Shown here: positions 8,008-19,748 of the stretch, piece by piece | Numbering within the stretch: position 1 is the first letter of the stretch | Layout of the letters: each line of letters opens with the position of its first letter | NCBI RefSeq assembly: GCF_005434945.1 | Contig: NZ_SKCH01000001.1 | Location: forward strand, 372,001-436,000 | Length of the DNA stretch: 64,000 nt | DNA from: Prescottella subtropica | GTDB lineage: Bacteria > Actinomycetota > Actinomycetes > Mycobacteriales > Mycobacteriaceae | Direction of reading: 5' to 3' | The notes under the pieces: generated by a model | Told to the model about the DNA's origin: nothing | The model's input: the letters and a program-made list of their open reading frames with translations, nothing else | Databases searched by the model: none | Position numbers and translations under genes: made by a program

Positions 8008-8916
8008 ATGTGCGAACCGGTGGAGACGACACCCGACCGGGCGTCCGAGGTGGCCGACGTGGCCGCGTTCCGGGAGCGGCTGGGGTTGGAATCCCTGATC
8101 GACGTGCACACCCACTTCATGCCGCAGAACGTCCTCGACAAGGTGTGGGCGTACTTCGACTCCGCCGGCCCGCTCACCGGCCGGCACTGGCCCATCCGGT
8201 ACCGCGCCGAGGAACAGACGCGGGTCGACCAACTGCGGGCCTTCGGGGTACGACGCTTCACGTCGATGCTGTACCCGCACAAGCCGGACATGGCGGCGTG
8301 GCTCAACCAGTGGGCGGCGGACTTCGCGGCCCGCACCCCCGACTGCCTGCACACCGCGACGTTCTACCCGGAGGCGTCGGCCCCCGGCTACGTCACGGAC
8401 GCCCTCGACGCAGGGGCGCGGGTGTTCAAGTCCCACATCCAGGTCGGCGACTACGACCCGAACGATCCGCTGCTCGACCCGGTGTGGGGGATCCTCGGGG
8501 ACGCGAACACCCCGATCGTGATGCACTGCGGCTCCGGGCCGGCCCCCGGACGGTTCACCGGCCCCGACCGCATCGCGGCCCTGCTCGCCCGCTACCCGCG
8601 GCTCCCGCTGATCGTCGCCCACATGGGCCTGCCCGAATACGTCGACTTCCTCGACCTCGCCGAGCACTACCCGAGGGTGCGCCTCGACACCACGATGGCG
8701 TTCACCGACTTCACCGAATCGGCCACCCCGTTCCCCCGCGACGCTGTCCCCCGCCTCCGTGACCTCGGCGACAAGATCCTGTTCGGCAGCGACTTCCCCA
8801 ACATCCCCTACCGCTACCTCGACGCCCTCGAGGCACTCGAGCGCTTCGACCTCGGCGACGACTGGGTGCGCGGCGTCGTCCACCACAATGCGGCGACGCT
8901 GTTCGGACTCGGTTAG
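8008..8916 (+). CDS. Amidohydrolase-2 (ACMSD-like) metal hydrolase or decarboxylase
   Basis: This 302-residue TIM-barrel protein belongs to the amidohydrolase 2 family, whose members hydrolyse or decarboxylate using a divalent metal. The metal ligands are visible: DVHTHF at the first strand, KSHIQVGDY, the histidine in VMHCGSGPA, the IVAHMG strand, and the aspartate in LFGSDFPNIPYRYL. The ATG at 8008 has a GGAGAGGGG ribosome site; an upstream in-frame start would add a poorly conserved tail. It is transcribed divergently from the old-yellow-enzyme gene and is convergent with the next hydrolase. Substrate unknown. Confidence 0.85.
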   Translation: MCEPVETTPDRASEVADVAAFRERLGLESLIDVHTHFMPQNVLDKVWAYFDSAGPLTGRHWPIRYRAEEQTRVDQLRAFGVRRFTSMLYPHKPDMAAWLNQWAADFAARTPDCLHTATFYPEASAPGYVTDALDAGARVFKSHIQVGDYDPNDPLLDPVWGILGDANTPIVMHCGSGPAPGRFTGPDRIAALLARYPRLPLIVAHMGLPEYVDFLDLAEHYPRVRLDTTMAFTDFTESATPFPRDAVPRLRDLGDKILFGSDFPNIPYRYLDALEALERFDLGDDWVRGVVHHNAATLFGLG

Positions 8917-8933
8917 CTGTACTGCCCGGTGCT

Positions 8934-9671
8934 TCAACCCCGAGTCGCTGCTGCGGCGAGGATCTGGGCGAGGTCGCCGGGGCGGCTCCACATGGGCCAA
9001 TGCCCGGTCGGGAGGTCGATGAGGTCGACATGGTCGAGGTTCGACACCTCGGCGAACATGGGATGACCCGCGTCGGCCAACTCCATGAGCTGCGCGCTCG
9101 GGATCGAACAGCACACCAGAGTGGTCGGGACCGCCAGACGCGCATCGTTGGTGAGTTCCACTTGTCGGCGCAGCACGGGACCGGGCTCCGGAACGGCCCG
9201 GGCTCGAAAACGCTCGAGAATCTCGGTGCTCAAGCCCTCGAGGCTGGCCTGCTCCCCGAGCACGTCGAAGGGCGGCAGCGGCAACTCGACCAGATCCTCG
9301 GGCGTATCCGGGGCGAAGACACTGCCGGACGCGACGGGTCCACTGTCGACCCACACCATCCGGCGGACAAGCTCAGGGTGCCGATCGAGCACCAGGCTCA
9401 CCGGCGCGTTGGCTCCGCTGTGCGCCACGATGACTATGGGTCGGGCCTCGGAAGCCTCAGCCTGGGTCATGGTCTGCGCGATCGCCGCCGCCTGGTCGTC
9501 GAGCGTCCTGGACGCCCGCTCGGGGTCCCGCTCATCGAGGCCGGGCAGCGTCATCGAGATGGCTCGCCGGCCGTCAGCGGTCAGGTGTTCCAGCACCTCG
9601 TCCCACGCCCAGGCTCCCAGCCAATGGCCGGGGATCAGGACGATGGTCGGGCTACTCGCATTGTTCGTCAC
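8934..9671 (-). CDS. Alpha/beta hydrolase
   Basis: This protein has about 245 residues and an alpha/beta-hydrolase fold. The oxyanion strand TIVLIPGHWLGAWAW, the nucleophile elbow AHSGAN (Ser) and the C-terminal GHWPMWSRP (His) are visible. The family includes esterases and C-C hydrolases, and the short lid suggests a small ester substrate. The GTG at 9671 has GGGAG nine bases upstream; a GTG at 9692 is possible. It is divergent from the WYL-domain regulator at 9745, which is its most likely controller. Confidence 0.82.
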   Translation of the reverse strand: MTNNASSPTIVLIPGHWLGAWAWDEVLEHLTADGRRAISMTLPGLDERDPERASRTLDDQAAAIAQTMTQAEASEARPIVIVAHSGANAPVSLVLDRHPELVRRMVWVDSGPVASGSVFAPDTPEDLVELPLPPFDVLGEQASLEGLSTEILERFRARAVPEPGPVLRRQVELTNDARLAVPTTLVCCSIPSAQLMELADAGHPMFAEVSNLDHVDLIDLPTGHWPMWSRPGDLAQILAAAATRG

Positions 9672-9744
9672 ACCACGATGCTCCCGCACCACCCGGACAA
9701 CGGTATGTCACCATTTCTGGCATGATTTTTTGCCGGGTCGGGAC

Positions 9745-10440
9745 ATGAAGAGGGCGGAACGGCTCCACGCCCTGTCCGAGATGCTGCGACGCAGCGGACC
9801 GCGTGGATGCACTGCCGAGCGCCTGGCACAAGAGTTCGGCGTGTCCGTGAGAACGGTCAAGCGAGACCTCACCGCACTCGAGAACAGTGGCGCGCCGATC
9901 TGGTCGCGCCCGGGCCCCGGTGGTGGCTACGGACTGGTCGCCCGAGGCGCCCTGCCCCCGGTCACCTTGACCCCGGCGCAGGCAGTGGCGCTCCTCGCGG
10001 CGGTCTCCGCCGCACCCGACGCCCCCTACGCCGATCTCGCCTCGGCGGGCGTGCGGAAGATCATGGACGTGCTCGATCCACGGACCCGGACGAAGGCCGA
10101 CGAACTGGCCGGTCGCATCTGGGTCGACGCTCCTTCTCCTCCTCCGCGAGCGATCAAGTCGGCGTTGGAGGAAGCGATGGCCGAGCAGAGGGTGGTGCGT
10201 ATCCGCTACACCTCGCGTGACGGCGACACGACGACCCGGGACGTCGAGCCGGTGATGTTCGCCTACACGAACGGCAATTGGTACCTGATCGGGTGGTGCA
10301 GGCTGCGCGACGGGATGCGGTGGTTCCTCGTGTCCCGTATCGAGCGCGCCGGCGTCACCACCATCGCCTGCAGCGGCCACGGTATCGACGAGATCGGAAC
10401 CCCGCCGGAGACAGCACGGCCCGTGAACAGTCAAGGGTGA
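9745..10440 (+). CDS. WYL-domain transcriptional regulator (YafY type)
   Basis: This 231-residue cytoplasmic regulator has an N-terminal DeoR-like winged helix (ERLHALSEMLRRSGPRGCTAERLAQEF, then VSVRTVKRDLTAL, residues 4-44), a linker, and a C-terminal WYL domain near residues 150-205 with EPVMFAYTNGNWYLIGWC. WYL domains sense ligands or nucleic acids. It is divergent from the alpha/beta hydrolase and probably controls that promoter. The following 235 bases up to the cholesterol oxidase gene hold no feature I can support. Confidence 0.88.
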   Translation: MKRAERLHALSEMLRRSGPRGCTAERLAQEFGVSVRTVKRDLTALENSGAPIWSRPGPGGGYGLVARGALPPVTLTPAQAVALLAAVSAAPDAPYADLASAGVRKIMDVLDPRTRTKADELAGRIWVDAPSPPPRAIKSALEEAMAEQRVVRIRYTSRDGDTTTRDVEPVMFAYTNGNWYLIGWCRLRDGMRWFLVSRIERAGVTTIACSGHGIDEIGTPPETARPVNSQG

Positions 10441-10675
10441 GTGAGGTACTCGATCAACGTCCCCGGTCGGTACGTTCAGCCGGCATCCGGATCGGCCGGG
10501 CCGTACAGCCTGCAGAGGATTGCGTGCTGGTTCGGCAGCAGGCCGATGGTGGCGAGCGCAGCCGCGAAGGTGGAGCTGCCGGGAATCGTGAAACCGCTTG
10601 CCGCGGAGGTGTGCTGACGAACCGCGCCCCCGCCGGTGAACATATCTCACCGACAGGGGTGCGGAAGGTGTTGCG

Positions 10676-13395
<2,720 letters not shown>

Positions 13396-13434
13396 GTCAG
13401 GCTCCTTTTACCTTTCGTGCAGTTCCCTAAAAAC

Positions 13435-13448
13435 TAGTATTCATTCTA
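13435..13448. promoter_or_regulatory. TAGAAT-type palindromic operator
   Basis: TAGTATTCATTCTA matches TAGAATNNATTCTA with one mismatch and lies just upstream of the ChsB1-like gene. Similar sites are at 17020, 31482 and 31602. Binding by the KstR-like TetR protein is inferred. Confidence 0.5.
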
Positions 13449-13637
13449 GTCGAATTGCAACGGGTTCCCACTGACTGCGACCGGCGTCGTCGACGCGGCC
13501 CGCCACGGATGACGTGCACCTCGACCGTTCACACCGCCACCGCCGGGGTGACCCATCGGTTCGTTCCGGTGCGCAATACCGAAATATGTTCTACCAAACC
13601 CGCTGTGATGCCCAGCACACAAGCGTCCGATTTGTGG

Positions 13638-13651
13638 TAGAACGCACTCTA
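13638..13651. promoter_or_regulatory. Weaker TAGAAT-type palindrome before the FadD19-like gene
   Basis: TAGAACGCACTCTA differs from TAGAATNNATTCTA at two symmetrical positions and lies 32 bases before the FadD19-like start. An inverted copy of GGTAGAAC (as GTTCTACC) lies about 40 bases further upstream, so two half-related boxes flank the promoter. Confidence 0.35.
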
Positions 13652-13682
13652 TTCGTAGTGCGAACCACCTGAAGGGCCAGTC

Positions 13683-15299
13683 ATGTCACTCAATCTCGCG
13701 GATCTGACGGAAGCGGTGGTCGACGCCATCCCGGACAAGGTTGCACTCGCGTGCGGTTCCGAGTCGCGGACGTTCGCCGAGTTCGACGCCGGCGCCAACC
13801 GCATCGGGCACTTCCTCGCCTCGCAGGGTGTGCAGCCGGGTGACCACGTCGGCCTGCACGCGCGCAACAGCATCGAGTTCGTCGAAGCGCTGCTCGGCTG
13901 CCTCAAGGTGCGGGCCGTCCCTGTGAACGTCAACTTCCGGTACGTCGACGCCGAACTCGAGTACCTGTACAACGATGCGAAGCTGAAGGCCGTCGTGGCC
14001 GACGGCGAGTTCAGCGACACCATCGCCGCGGTGCTGCCCACCTGCCCCGAGCTGAAGCACATCGTGCTCGTCGGGGAGCCGGCCGGACCGGCGCTCGCCG
14101 ACGCCGCCGCCACCGCCGGGGTGTCCGTCGCCGACTACCACAAGGCCGTCGCCGACCAGTCGCCCGAGCGGGGCTTCCCGGAGCGCTCCGACGACGACAT
14201 CTACATCATCTACACCGGCGGCACCACGGGCATGCCCAAGGGCGTCATGTGGCGGCACGAGGACTTCTACCACGCGGCCCTGTCCGGCGGCGCCGTCATG
14301 GGCGGCGACCCGATCCTCACCCCCGAGGAGCTCGGCGCGGCCGCCGCCGCCAACCAGTTCTCCATGACGTACCTGGTCACCGCGCCGCTGATGCACGGTG
14401 CGGCGTCGTACTCGCTGTTCACCTGCATGTTCATGGGCTCCAAGCAGGTTCTCATGCCCAAGTACGAGCCGGTCACCGCACTCGAACTCGTCCACGAACA
14501 CAAGATCAACGTCGTGATGGTGGTCGGCGACGCCATCGCCCGCCCGCTCGCTGACGCGATCGAGGAGCACGGCGACCGGTTCGATCTGAGCACGCTGTGG
14601 ATCATCGGCTCCGGTGGCGCACTGTGGTCGGCCAGCGTCCGGGAGAAGCTGGGCAAGCTGCTGCCCAACACGTACCTGCGGGACGCGTTCGGCTCGTCCG
14701 AGTCCGGCAACGACGGCGAACTCAAGAAGGACGAGGACGGACTGCTGCGGATGCCGCCGTCCCCGAAGGCCCGCGTCGTCGACACCGACTTCTCCACCAT
14801 CGAGGCCGGCTCGGACAACGTCGGTTACCTGGCCCGCGCCGGGCACGTGCCGCTCGGCTACTTCGGTGACCCGGTCAAGACCGCGGCCACCTTCCCGGTC
14901 GTCGACGGCGTGCGACTGTCCGTGCTCGGCGACCTCGCCCGCGTCGAGGCGGACGGCACCATCGTCGTCCTCGGCCGCGGCTCGTCGTGCATCAACACCG
15001 GCGGCGAGAAGGTGTACGCGGAGGAGGTCGAGGAGGCGCTCAAGAGCCACCCCGACGTGCTCGACGCGCTCGTCGCCGGCATCCCGGACCCCACCTACGG
15101 GCAGCGGGTCTCCGCGGTCATCTCGGCCCGCGGCGGCGTCGACGACCTCGACGAGGACGAGGTGATCGCACACTGCCGCACCAAGATCGCCGGCTACAAG
15201 GTGCCGCGCACCGTCGTCGTCGTCCCCGACGTCGTGCGCTCGCCCAGCGGCAAGGCCGACTACCGGTGGGCCAAGACCACGCTCGAGGCTGCCGGCTGA
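13683..15299 (+). CDS. FadD19-like steroid acyl-CoA ligase
   Basis: This 538-residue AMP-forming ligase activates a carboxylate to its CoA thioester with ATP. The P-loop-like YTGGTTGMPKGVMWRHED (near residue 180), GSSESGNDGE (near 338), LGDLARVEADGTIVVLGRG and the C-terminal catalytic lysine in SGKADYRWAKT are present. The start SLNLADLTEAVVDAIPDKVAL and the MWRHED segment closely follow FadD19, which activates steroid side-chain acids. It is one of three such ligases in the window, so it may take the intact bile-acid side chain or a later one. It is monocistronic, with a strong hairpin directly after it. Confidence 0.88.
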   Translation: MSLNLADLTEAVVDAIPDKVALACGSESRTFAEFDAGANRIGHFLASQGVQPGDHVGLHARNSIEFVEALLGCLKVRAVPVNVNFRYVDAELEYLYNDAKLKAVVADGEFSDTIAAVLPTCPELKHIVLVGEPAGPALADAAATAGVSVADYHKAVADQSPERGFPERSDDDIYIIYTGGTTGMPKGVMWRHEDFYHAALSGGAVMGGDPILTPEELGAAAAANQFSMTYLVTAPLMHGAASYSLFTCMFMGSKQVLMPKYEPVTALELVHEHKINVVMVVGDAIARPLADAIEEHGDRFDLSTLWIIGSGGALWSASVREKLGKLLPNTYLRDAFGSSESGNDGELKKDEDGLLRMPPSPKARVVDTDFSTIEAGSDNVGYLARAGHVPLGYFGDPVKTAATFPVVDGVRLSVLGDLARVEADGTIVVLGRGSSCINTGGEKVYAEEVEEALKSHPDVLDALVAGIPDPTYGQRVSAVISARGGVDDLDEDEVIAHCRTKIAGYKVPRTVVVVPDVVRSPSGKADYRWAKTTLEAAG

Positions 15300-15315
15300 T
15301 CCGGTCCTGACACAC

Positions 15316-15354
15316 GAACGGCCCGCCCCTCGCATCCGGAGGGGCGGGCCGTTC
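15316..15354. terminator. Bidirectional hairpin terminator
   Basis: Perfect 15-bp GC-rich stem with a nine-base loop between the convergent FadD19-like and SnoaL-like genes. It lacks a long T tract, as is common in actinobacteria. Confidence 0.85.
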
Positions 15355-15373
15355 TGCGGTTACGGGGAAGCGG

Positions 15374-15859
15374 TCAGCTGCCGGCGCGGGCCAGCAGGTC
15401 GACGGCCTTCGGGCTGCCGTTGAGGGCCCGCGAGGTGCGGCGCGCGATCTTCCACTCGCCGTCGACCTTGACCAGCTCGAACCGGTTCGCGGTCACCCGC
15501 CACACCCGGAACGAATCGGAGTCGGTGTTGCGGCGCAGCAGCTGCGAATGGCACGTCACGATCGCAGTGTCGCCGTCGACGACGATGTGCATCGGGTCGA
15601 GCAGATGACCGCAGCCGCCCTTGATGTAGTCCTGGTGCGGGCTGGTGCGGACCATCTCCATGATCTCCTCGCGACCGTCCATCATCCGCACGTCGACGTC
15701 GTACACCGCGTCCTCGGTCCACAGCGCACCCACCTTCTCGGCCTGGCCGGCGTCCACGGCCGGGCCGTACGCGGTGATGAGCTCCTGGATGGCGAGCTTG
15801 TCCTCGAGCAACTGGACCCGCTCGAGCAGGGACTGGACGAGTGCGGCGGTATCGGTCAT
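15374..15859 (-). CDS. SnoaL-like (NTF2 fold) protein, possible steroid dehydratase or isomerase
   Basis: This 161-residue single-domain protein has a SnoaL_4-type start: a helix AIQELITAYGPAVDAGQAEKV followed by LWTEDAVYDV. Tyr31 and Asp36 have the spacing of the Tyr30/Asp35 pair known in the bile-acid dehydratase BaiE, and His85 (CGHLLDPMH) falls where its catalytic histidine lies. This suggests a pocket for acid-base chemistry on a steroid, but many SnoaL proteins do other things. It follows the LLM oxidoreductase by 34 bases on the same strand, likely as one transcript ending at the 15316 hairpin. Confidence 0.78.
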   Translation of the reverse strand: MTDTAALVQSLLERVQLLEDKLAIQELITAYGPAVDAGQAEKVGALWTEDAVYDVDVRMMDGREEIMEMVRTSPHQDYIKGGCGHLLDPMHIVVDGDTAIVTCHSQLLRRNTDSDSFRVWRVTANRFELVKVDGEWKIARRTSRALNGSPKAVDLLARAGS

Positions 15860-15893
15860 CGAATCTCCTAGTGCGTCGGTGTGGAGGTGGAAA

Positions 15894-16775
15894 TCAGCGG
15901 TGCGGAGGCTCGAACGCGAGCCCGAGCTCGACACCCAGATCGCGCAGCGCCTCGAGCTGCTCACGGAAGTGCGCGGGCCCGGTCGAGGCGATCGACGCGC
16001 TCGCGACGGTGGCGCCGGCGTCCCGGCGGCGTTCGAGGGCGCGGGCCGTGCGGTCCCGGTCGCCGAGCGGGTCGAGGGGGCCGCCGGCGCTGAGGACCAC
16101 CTCGAAGCGGTCCGGGACGTCGACCTTGCCGAGCATCGTCTGGAGTTCCTCGAGCCGCAGCCCGAACGGCACCCAGCCGTCACCGTGGGTGACCGCGCGG
16201 CGCAGCGACCGCAGGGTGCGTCCCCCGATCCACAGCGGCACCCGGTCCTGCTCGGCGTGCGGGTCGACGACGAGGTCCTGGAAGTCGTAGAACGTGCCGT
16301 GGTACTCGGGCACCCGGCGCGACAGGCCCGCCCGCAGTGCGGCGAGCGCGTCGTCGGCGCGGGCGCCACGATCCTCGAACGGGGCGCCGATCAGATCGAA
16401 CTCTTCCTTCAGCGTGCCCACTCCGAGACCCAGGACGAGCCGTCCGCCGCTGACGACATCGAGGGTGCCGTAGCGCTTGGCGATCTCGAGCGGGTGGTGG
16501 TAGCCGAGGACGAGGACCTGGGTGGCCAGCCGGATCCGGGTGGTGCGGGCCGCGAGGTAGCCGAACGTGGCCAGCGGATCCCAGTACGTGCCGCCGCGGC
16601 TCTCGGCGACGTCGACGGGCACGGCGACGTGTTCGCTGCAGGTCACGTGGTGGAAACCGAGCCGGTCGGCGGTCTCGGCGATCGCGGCGAGATCGTCGAT
16701 CCCGCCGGTGCGCTCCCACTCCGCGTGGGCGCCGGGAAGCCGGACCACGATGGGGGAGACGATTCCGATGTGCAT
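15894..16775 (-). CDS. LLM-class F420-dependent oxidoreductase
   Basis: This 293-residue TIM-barrel flavin/F420 enzyme belongs to the luciferase-like family. Typical segments are HIGIVSPIVV at the first strand, ADRLGFHHVTCSEHVAVP, RIRLATQVLVLGYHHPLEIAKRYGTLD near residues 80-108, and GRLVLGLGVGTLKEEF. F420-binding members reduce or oxidise carbonyl and ene groups. GGAGG lies eight bases before the ATG at 16775. The divergent partner is the IclR gene, and the shared 315-bp gap holds two operator types. A homologue with the same context is at 39896, so LLM plus SnoaL pairs occur twice in this window. Confidence 0.85.
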   Translation of the reverse strand: MHIGIVSPIVVRLPGAHAEWERTGGIDDLAAIAETADRLGFHHVTCSEHVAVPVDVAESRGGTYWDPLATFGYLAARTTRIRLATQVLVLGYHHPLEIAKRYGTLDVVSGGRLVLGLGVGTLKEEFDLIGAPFEDRGARADDALAALRAGLSRRVPEYHGTFYDFQDLVVDPHAEQDRVPLWIGGRTLRSLRRAVTHGDGWVPFGLRLEELQTMLGKVDVPDRFEVVLSAGGPLDPLGDRDRTARALERRRDAGATVASASIASTGPAHFREQLEALRDLGVELGLAFEPPHR

Positions 16776-16850
16776 CACTGCGCCTCCGTTGCTGGGTCGA
16801 GCGGCATCGCCTCAGTTTCTACCGGGTGGGCCGGGTGGTTCGCTGCGGTT

Positions 16851-16867
16851 CTTCCGTTCACCGGGAA
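16851..16867 (+). promoter_or_regulatory. Putative IclR-type operator
   Basis: CTTCCGTTCACCGGGAA fits the IclR-type consensus and lies in the 315-bp gap (16776-17090) between the LLM and IclR genes, consistent with autoregulation. Apart from this and the 17020 site, I see nothing else in the gap. Confidence 0.5.
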
Positions 16868-17019
16868 CGTGCCGGAGCCGATCGCACGTTGCCTCCGAGG
16901 GTGCGGATCGGCGCCGCACCGGCCATGATGGCGGTGTCCGATCCGGCCGGGTCCGTGGGTGGTCCTGTGAGATTCGTCCACAAATACTCCCGCCCAGCGG
17001 GATGGACCTGCTAACCTGT

Positions 17020-17037
17020 CAGAATTCATTTCAATTT
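17020..17037. promoter_or_regulatory. TAGAAT-type operator before the IclR gene
   Basis: The 17-mer AGAATTCATTTCAATTT (17021-17037) occurs again, in inverted orientation, at 31479-31495 upstream of the thiolase operon. Within it CAGAATTCATTTCA is a diverged form of TAGAATNNATTCTA. It lies about 55 bases before the IclR start. Confidence 0.6.
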
Positions 17038-17090
17038 TGCATCGCACCGCCCCTCCGATCAGGGGCGCGGACGCTGTTTTGGAGGTGTCG

Positions 17091-17984
17091 ATGACCATCG
17101 TCGATCCCAGTGAGGCCGTAGCCGCTCCCGCGGCACGCCGCGAACTGCCCCCGTCCATGGTCGAGCGCATGACCCTCATCCTCGACGCATTCGACGGCCG
17201 CGCATCCCGGCTCACGCTCGAAGAGGTGGCCTGCCGGACCCAGCTGCCGCGTTCGACGGTGCACCGCATCCTCGACCAACTCGTCCGGCTCAACTGGGTG
17301 GAGCACGCGTCGTTCGGGTACTGCCTCGGACGCCGCGCACTCGGTCTCGGCGGCGGCGACGGCGGTCACAGCGAGATCCGTGCCGCCGCGGCCCCGCTGC
17401 TGCACGAACTGCACATGCAGACCGGCATGGTCGTGCACCTCGCGGTCCTCGACGGCAGCGAGAGCATCTACCTCGACAAGGTCGGCGGACGATTCGCGAC
17501 CACCCTGCCGTCACGGGTCGGTGGACGTGGCCCCGCCTACTCCACCGCCGGTGGCAAGGCGATGCTCGCGTGGCTCGACCCCGAGCGTGTCGACGGTCTG
17601 TACGAGGAGCGGCTCAGTCGCTGCACCGACCGCACCATCACCGACATCGCGACCCTGCACCAGGAACTCAACCGGATCCGGCAGCGCCGCGGTCTCGCGT
17701 TCGAGCGCGGCGAATCGGTCCGCGGCGTCGCATGCGTCGGTGTCGCGATCCGTGGTCACGACGGCCCGGTCGCCGGGATCTCGCTGTGCGGCGACGCCCG
17801 CACCGCGCAGCTCGAGCGCGTCGCCCCGCTCGTCGTCGACGCCGCCCGTGAGGTGTCCCGCACCCTGTACCCGGAGCTCGGTCAGCCGCGCCGCGGCCGC
17901 CGCGCCGCCGCCACCCCCGCCGACACGTGGTCGGCCGACGCGATGGACCGGCTGCTGTCGATCCAGAGCGGTCAGTGGATCTAG
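17091..17984 (+). CDS. IclR-family transcriptional regulator
   Basis: This 297-residue regulator has a winged helix at about residues 20-80 (VERMTLILDAF, then LTLEEVACRTQLPRSTVHRILDQLVRLNWVE) and an IclR effector domain from about 95 to 265 (HMQTGMVVHLAVLDG, SIYLDKVGG, STAGGKAMLAWL, GVACVGVAIRG). The tail is basic and then acidic (RRGRRAA onward). GGAGG precedes the ATG. Its promoter contains both motif families described here. The IclR-type pseudo-palindromes near hsa, kst, ksh and fadD promoters make it the best candidate for the local ring-degradation regulator; whether it activates or represses is not visible. Confidence 0.9.
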   Translation: MTIVDPSEAVAAPAARRELPPSMVERMTLILDAFDGRASRLTLEEVACRTQLPRSTVHRILDQLVRLNWVEHASFGYCLGRRALGLGGGDGGHSEIRAAAAPLLHELHMQTGMVVHLAVLDGSESIYLDKVGGRFATTLPSRVGGRGPAYSTAGGKAMLAWLDPERVDGLYEERLSRCTDRTITDIATLHQELNRIRQRRGLAFERGESVRGVACVGVAIRGHDGPVAGISLCGDARTAQLERVAPLVVDAAREVSRTLYPELGQPRRGRRAAATPADTWSADAMDRLLSIQSGQWI

Positions 17985-18006
17985 CGGGATCCGATCCTGT
18001 AACGCC

Positions 18007-18061
18007 GAACGGGAAACGGCGGCACGCATCCGGCTTCGGAGCGTGCCGCCGTTTCCCGTTC
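18007..18061. terminator. Bidirectional hairpin terminator
   Basis: Perfect 21-bp stem with a 13-base loop between the convergent IclR and hsaB genes. Confidence 0.88.
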
Positions 18062-18075
18062 AGCGGTTCCGTGCG

Positions 18076-18603
18076 TCAGACGAGCGCGGGTGCTTCGATG
18101 CCGAACTTGCCGCGGAAGAACACCATGGGGCGTTCCTCGCACACGGTGTCGAGTTCGAGGACCCGGGCGATGATGACGTCGTGGTCGCCGGCGACGTGCA
18201 CGTTCTCCACCTCGGCGTGGACGCGCATCAGCACGCCCGGCAGCGACGGGGTGTTCCAGCGGGACAGCTCCCAGTCGAGTTCCTCGTACTTGCGGCCGCG
18301 GCTGGACCCGAAGCGGCCGCACAGCTCGGACTGGTCCTCGTGCAGGACGTTGACGCAGAAACGGCCGGCCTCGCGGATCCGCGGCCAGGCACGGCCCCGG
18401 TGGTCGGCGCAGATGAGGATCAGGGCCGGCTCGAGCGACACCGACGCGAACGACTGGCAGGCGAACCCGATCGGGCCCTCCTCGTCGATACCGGTCACGA
18501 CGGTCACGCCGGTCGCGAACTGGCCCATGACGCGACGCATCTCGTCGGGCGTCGGAGCACACGAGCCTGCCGTGGTCGGGCGTGCAATCGTCTCTGCGGT
18601 CAT
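18076..18603 (-). CDS. hsaB: HsaB-like flavin reductase of the 3-HSA hydroxylase
   Basis: This 175-residue protein is of the flavin reductase family that supplies reduced FMN/FAD to a partner monooxygenase. It starts with DEMRRVMGQFATGVTVVTG, followed by PIGFACQSFASVSLEPALILIC and RFCVNVLHEDQ, the standard HpaC/HsaB pattern. The ATG at 18603 has GGAGG (as CCTCC) nearby. The partner is one or both of the HsaA-type proteins at 21765 and 27870. It is alone on the minus strand and divergent from hsaD; the 269-bp gap between them carries an IclR-type site. Confidence 0.88.
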   Translation of the reverse strand: MTAETIARPTTAGSCAPTPDEMRRVMGQFATGVTVVTGIDEEGPIGFACQSFASVSLEPALILICADHRGRAWPRIREAGRFCVNVLHEDQSELCGRFGSSRGRKYEELDWELSRWNTPSLPGVLMRVHAEVENVHVAGDHDVIIARVLELDTVCEERPMVFFRGKFGIEAPALV

Positions 18604-18689
18604 AAGCCACCTCCTGCGGAACTGTTCGAGCGGGACAACTGGTTGATGACGGCGAGCGTATGGTCGCCGGATATGCGTCCTGAACTGCG

Positions 18690-18706
18690 GTCTCGTTGAG
18701 CGGAAA
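18690..18706 (+). promoter_or_regulatory. Putative IclR-type operator in the hsaB-hsaD promoter region
   Basis: GTCTCGTTGAGCGGAAA is one of the best matches to the shared pseudo-palindrome. It lies between the divergent hsaB and hsaD genes, where it could control both. Confidence 0.55.
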
Positions 18707-18872
18707 CGGACATCGGGAGGCCCGTGGAAGCCGGGAGGGTCTCGCTGATCGGGATGGGTGATGGCCGCCGTCCGTGCGGGCTGGCACCCTTCGCCCGGAT
18801 GGGCTGTGACTCCACCGGACCCCACCGACAGTTGCGGACCCGGACGACACTGGCGACTACGCAGAGGCGACG

Positions 18873-19739
18873 ATGACTACTGAGCTGAGCTACGAGGACA
18901 CTCTGAAGGAACTGCACACCGACAACGGCGTGCTGCGCTACCACGAGGCCGGGGACGGGCCGCCGCTGCTGCTGCTGCACGGATCCGGTCCCGGTGTCAC
19001 CGGCTGGCGCAACTACCGCGGCGTGCTCGCGGACTTCGCGAAGCACTTCCGCTGCTACGTGCTCGAGTTCCCCGGCTTCGGCGTCTCCGACCCGTGCGAC
19101 GGCCATCCGATGGTCGAGGCCGTCGCCGCGGTTCCGGCATTCCTCGACGGGCTGGGCCTGGACAAGGTCCACGTCATCGGCAACTCGATGGGCGGCATCG
19201 TCGCCGGCCGGTTCGCGATGTCGCACCCCGATCGGGTGAACAAGATCGTCTCGATCGGCGGCATGGGCAAGAGTGTCGTCTCGCCCGCCCCCGGTGAGGG
19301 CATCAAGCTGCTCATGGAGTTCACCGACAACCCGACCCGTGAGGGCCTGATCCGCTGGCTGACGTCGATGGTCTACGACCCGGCGATCGTGACCGAGCAG
19401 CTCATCGAGGAGCGCTGGGCACTCGCGACCGAGCCGAAGACGCTCGAGATCGCGCGCCGCATGTACAGCTCCAAGGCGTTCGCCGCGATGGGCGCGGCCG
19501 CCGCGCAGTCCGACGTCGCCCCGTACTGGGCCCAGTTCGGCAAGATCAAGGCCCCCACCCTGATCACCTGGGGTCGCGACGACCGCGTCAGCCCCGTCGA
19601 CATGGGCCTGCTGCCCATGCGCGACATTCCGAACGCGGAATTCCACGTGTTCCCCAAGTGCGGCCACTGGACCATGATCGAGGCGCGGGACGCCTGGATC
19701 GCCACGGTCCTGGCCTTCCTGTTGCGTGACGAGAAGTAG
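18873..19739 (+). CDS. hsaD: HsaD-like meta-cleavage product hydrolase
   Basis: This 288-residue alpha/beta hydrolase cleaves the C-C bond of the ring-A meta-cleavage product made by HsaC. The oxyanion loop LLLHGSGPGVTGWRNY, the nucleophile Ser105 in GNSMGG, Asp236 in GRDDRVSP and His265 in GHWTM are all present, as in HsaD and BphD. The length is normal. It starts a unit with kstD, nine bases downstream. The promoter region holds an IclR-type site at 18690. Confidence 0.93.
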   Translation: MTTELSYEDTLKELHTDNGVLRYHEAGDGPPLLLLHGSGPGVTGWRNYRGVLADFAKHFRCYVLEFPGFGVSDPCDGHPMVEAVAAVPAFLDGLGLDKVHVIGNSMGGIVAGRFAMSHPDRVNKIVSIGGMGKSVVSPAPGEGIKLLMEFTDNPTREGLIRWLTSMVYDPAIVTEQLIEERWALATEPKTLEIARRMYSSKAFAAMGAAAAQSDVAPYWAQFGKIKAPTLITWGRDDRVSPVDMGLLPMRDIPNAEFHVFPKCGHWTMIEARDAWIATVLAFLLRDEK

Positions 19740-19748
19740 GCGAAACCC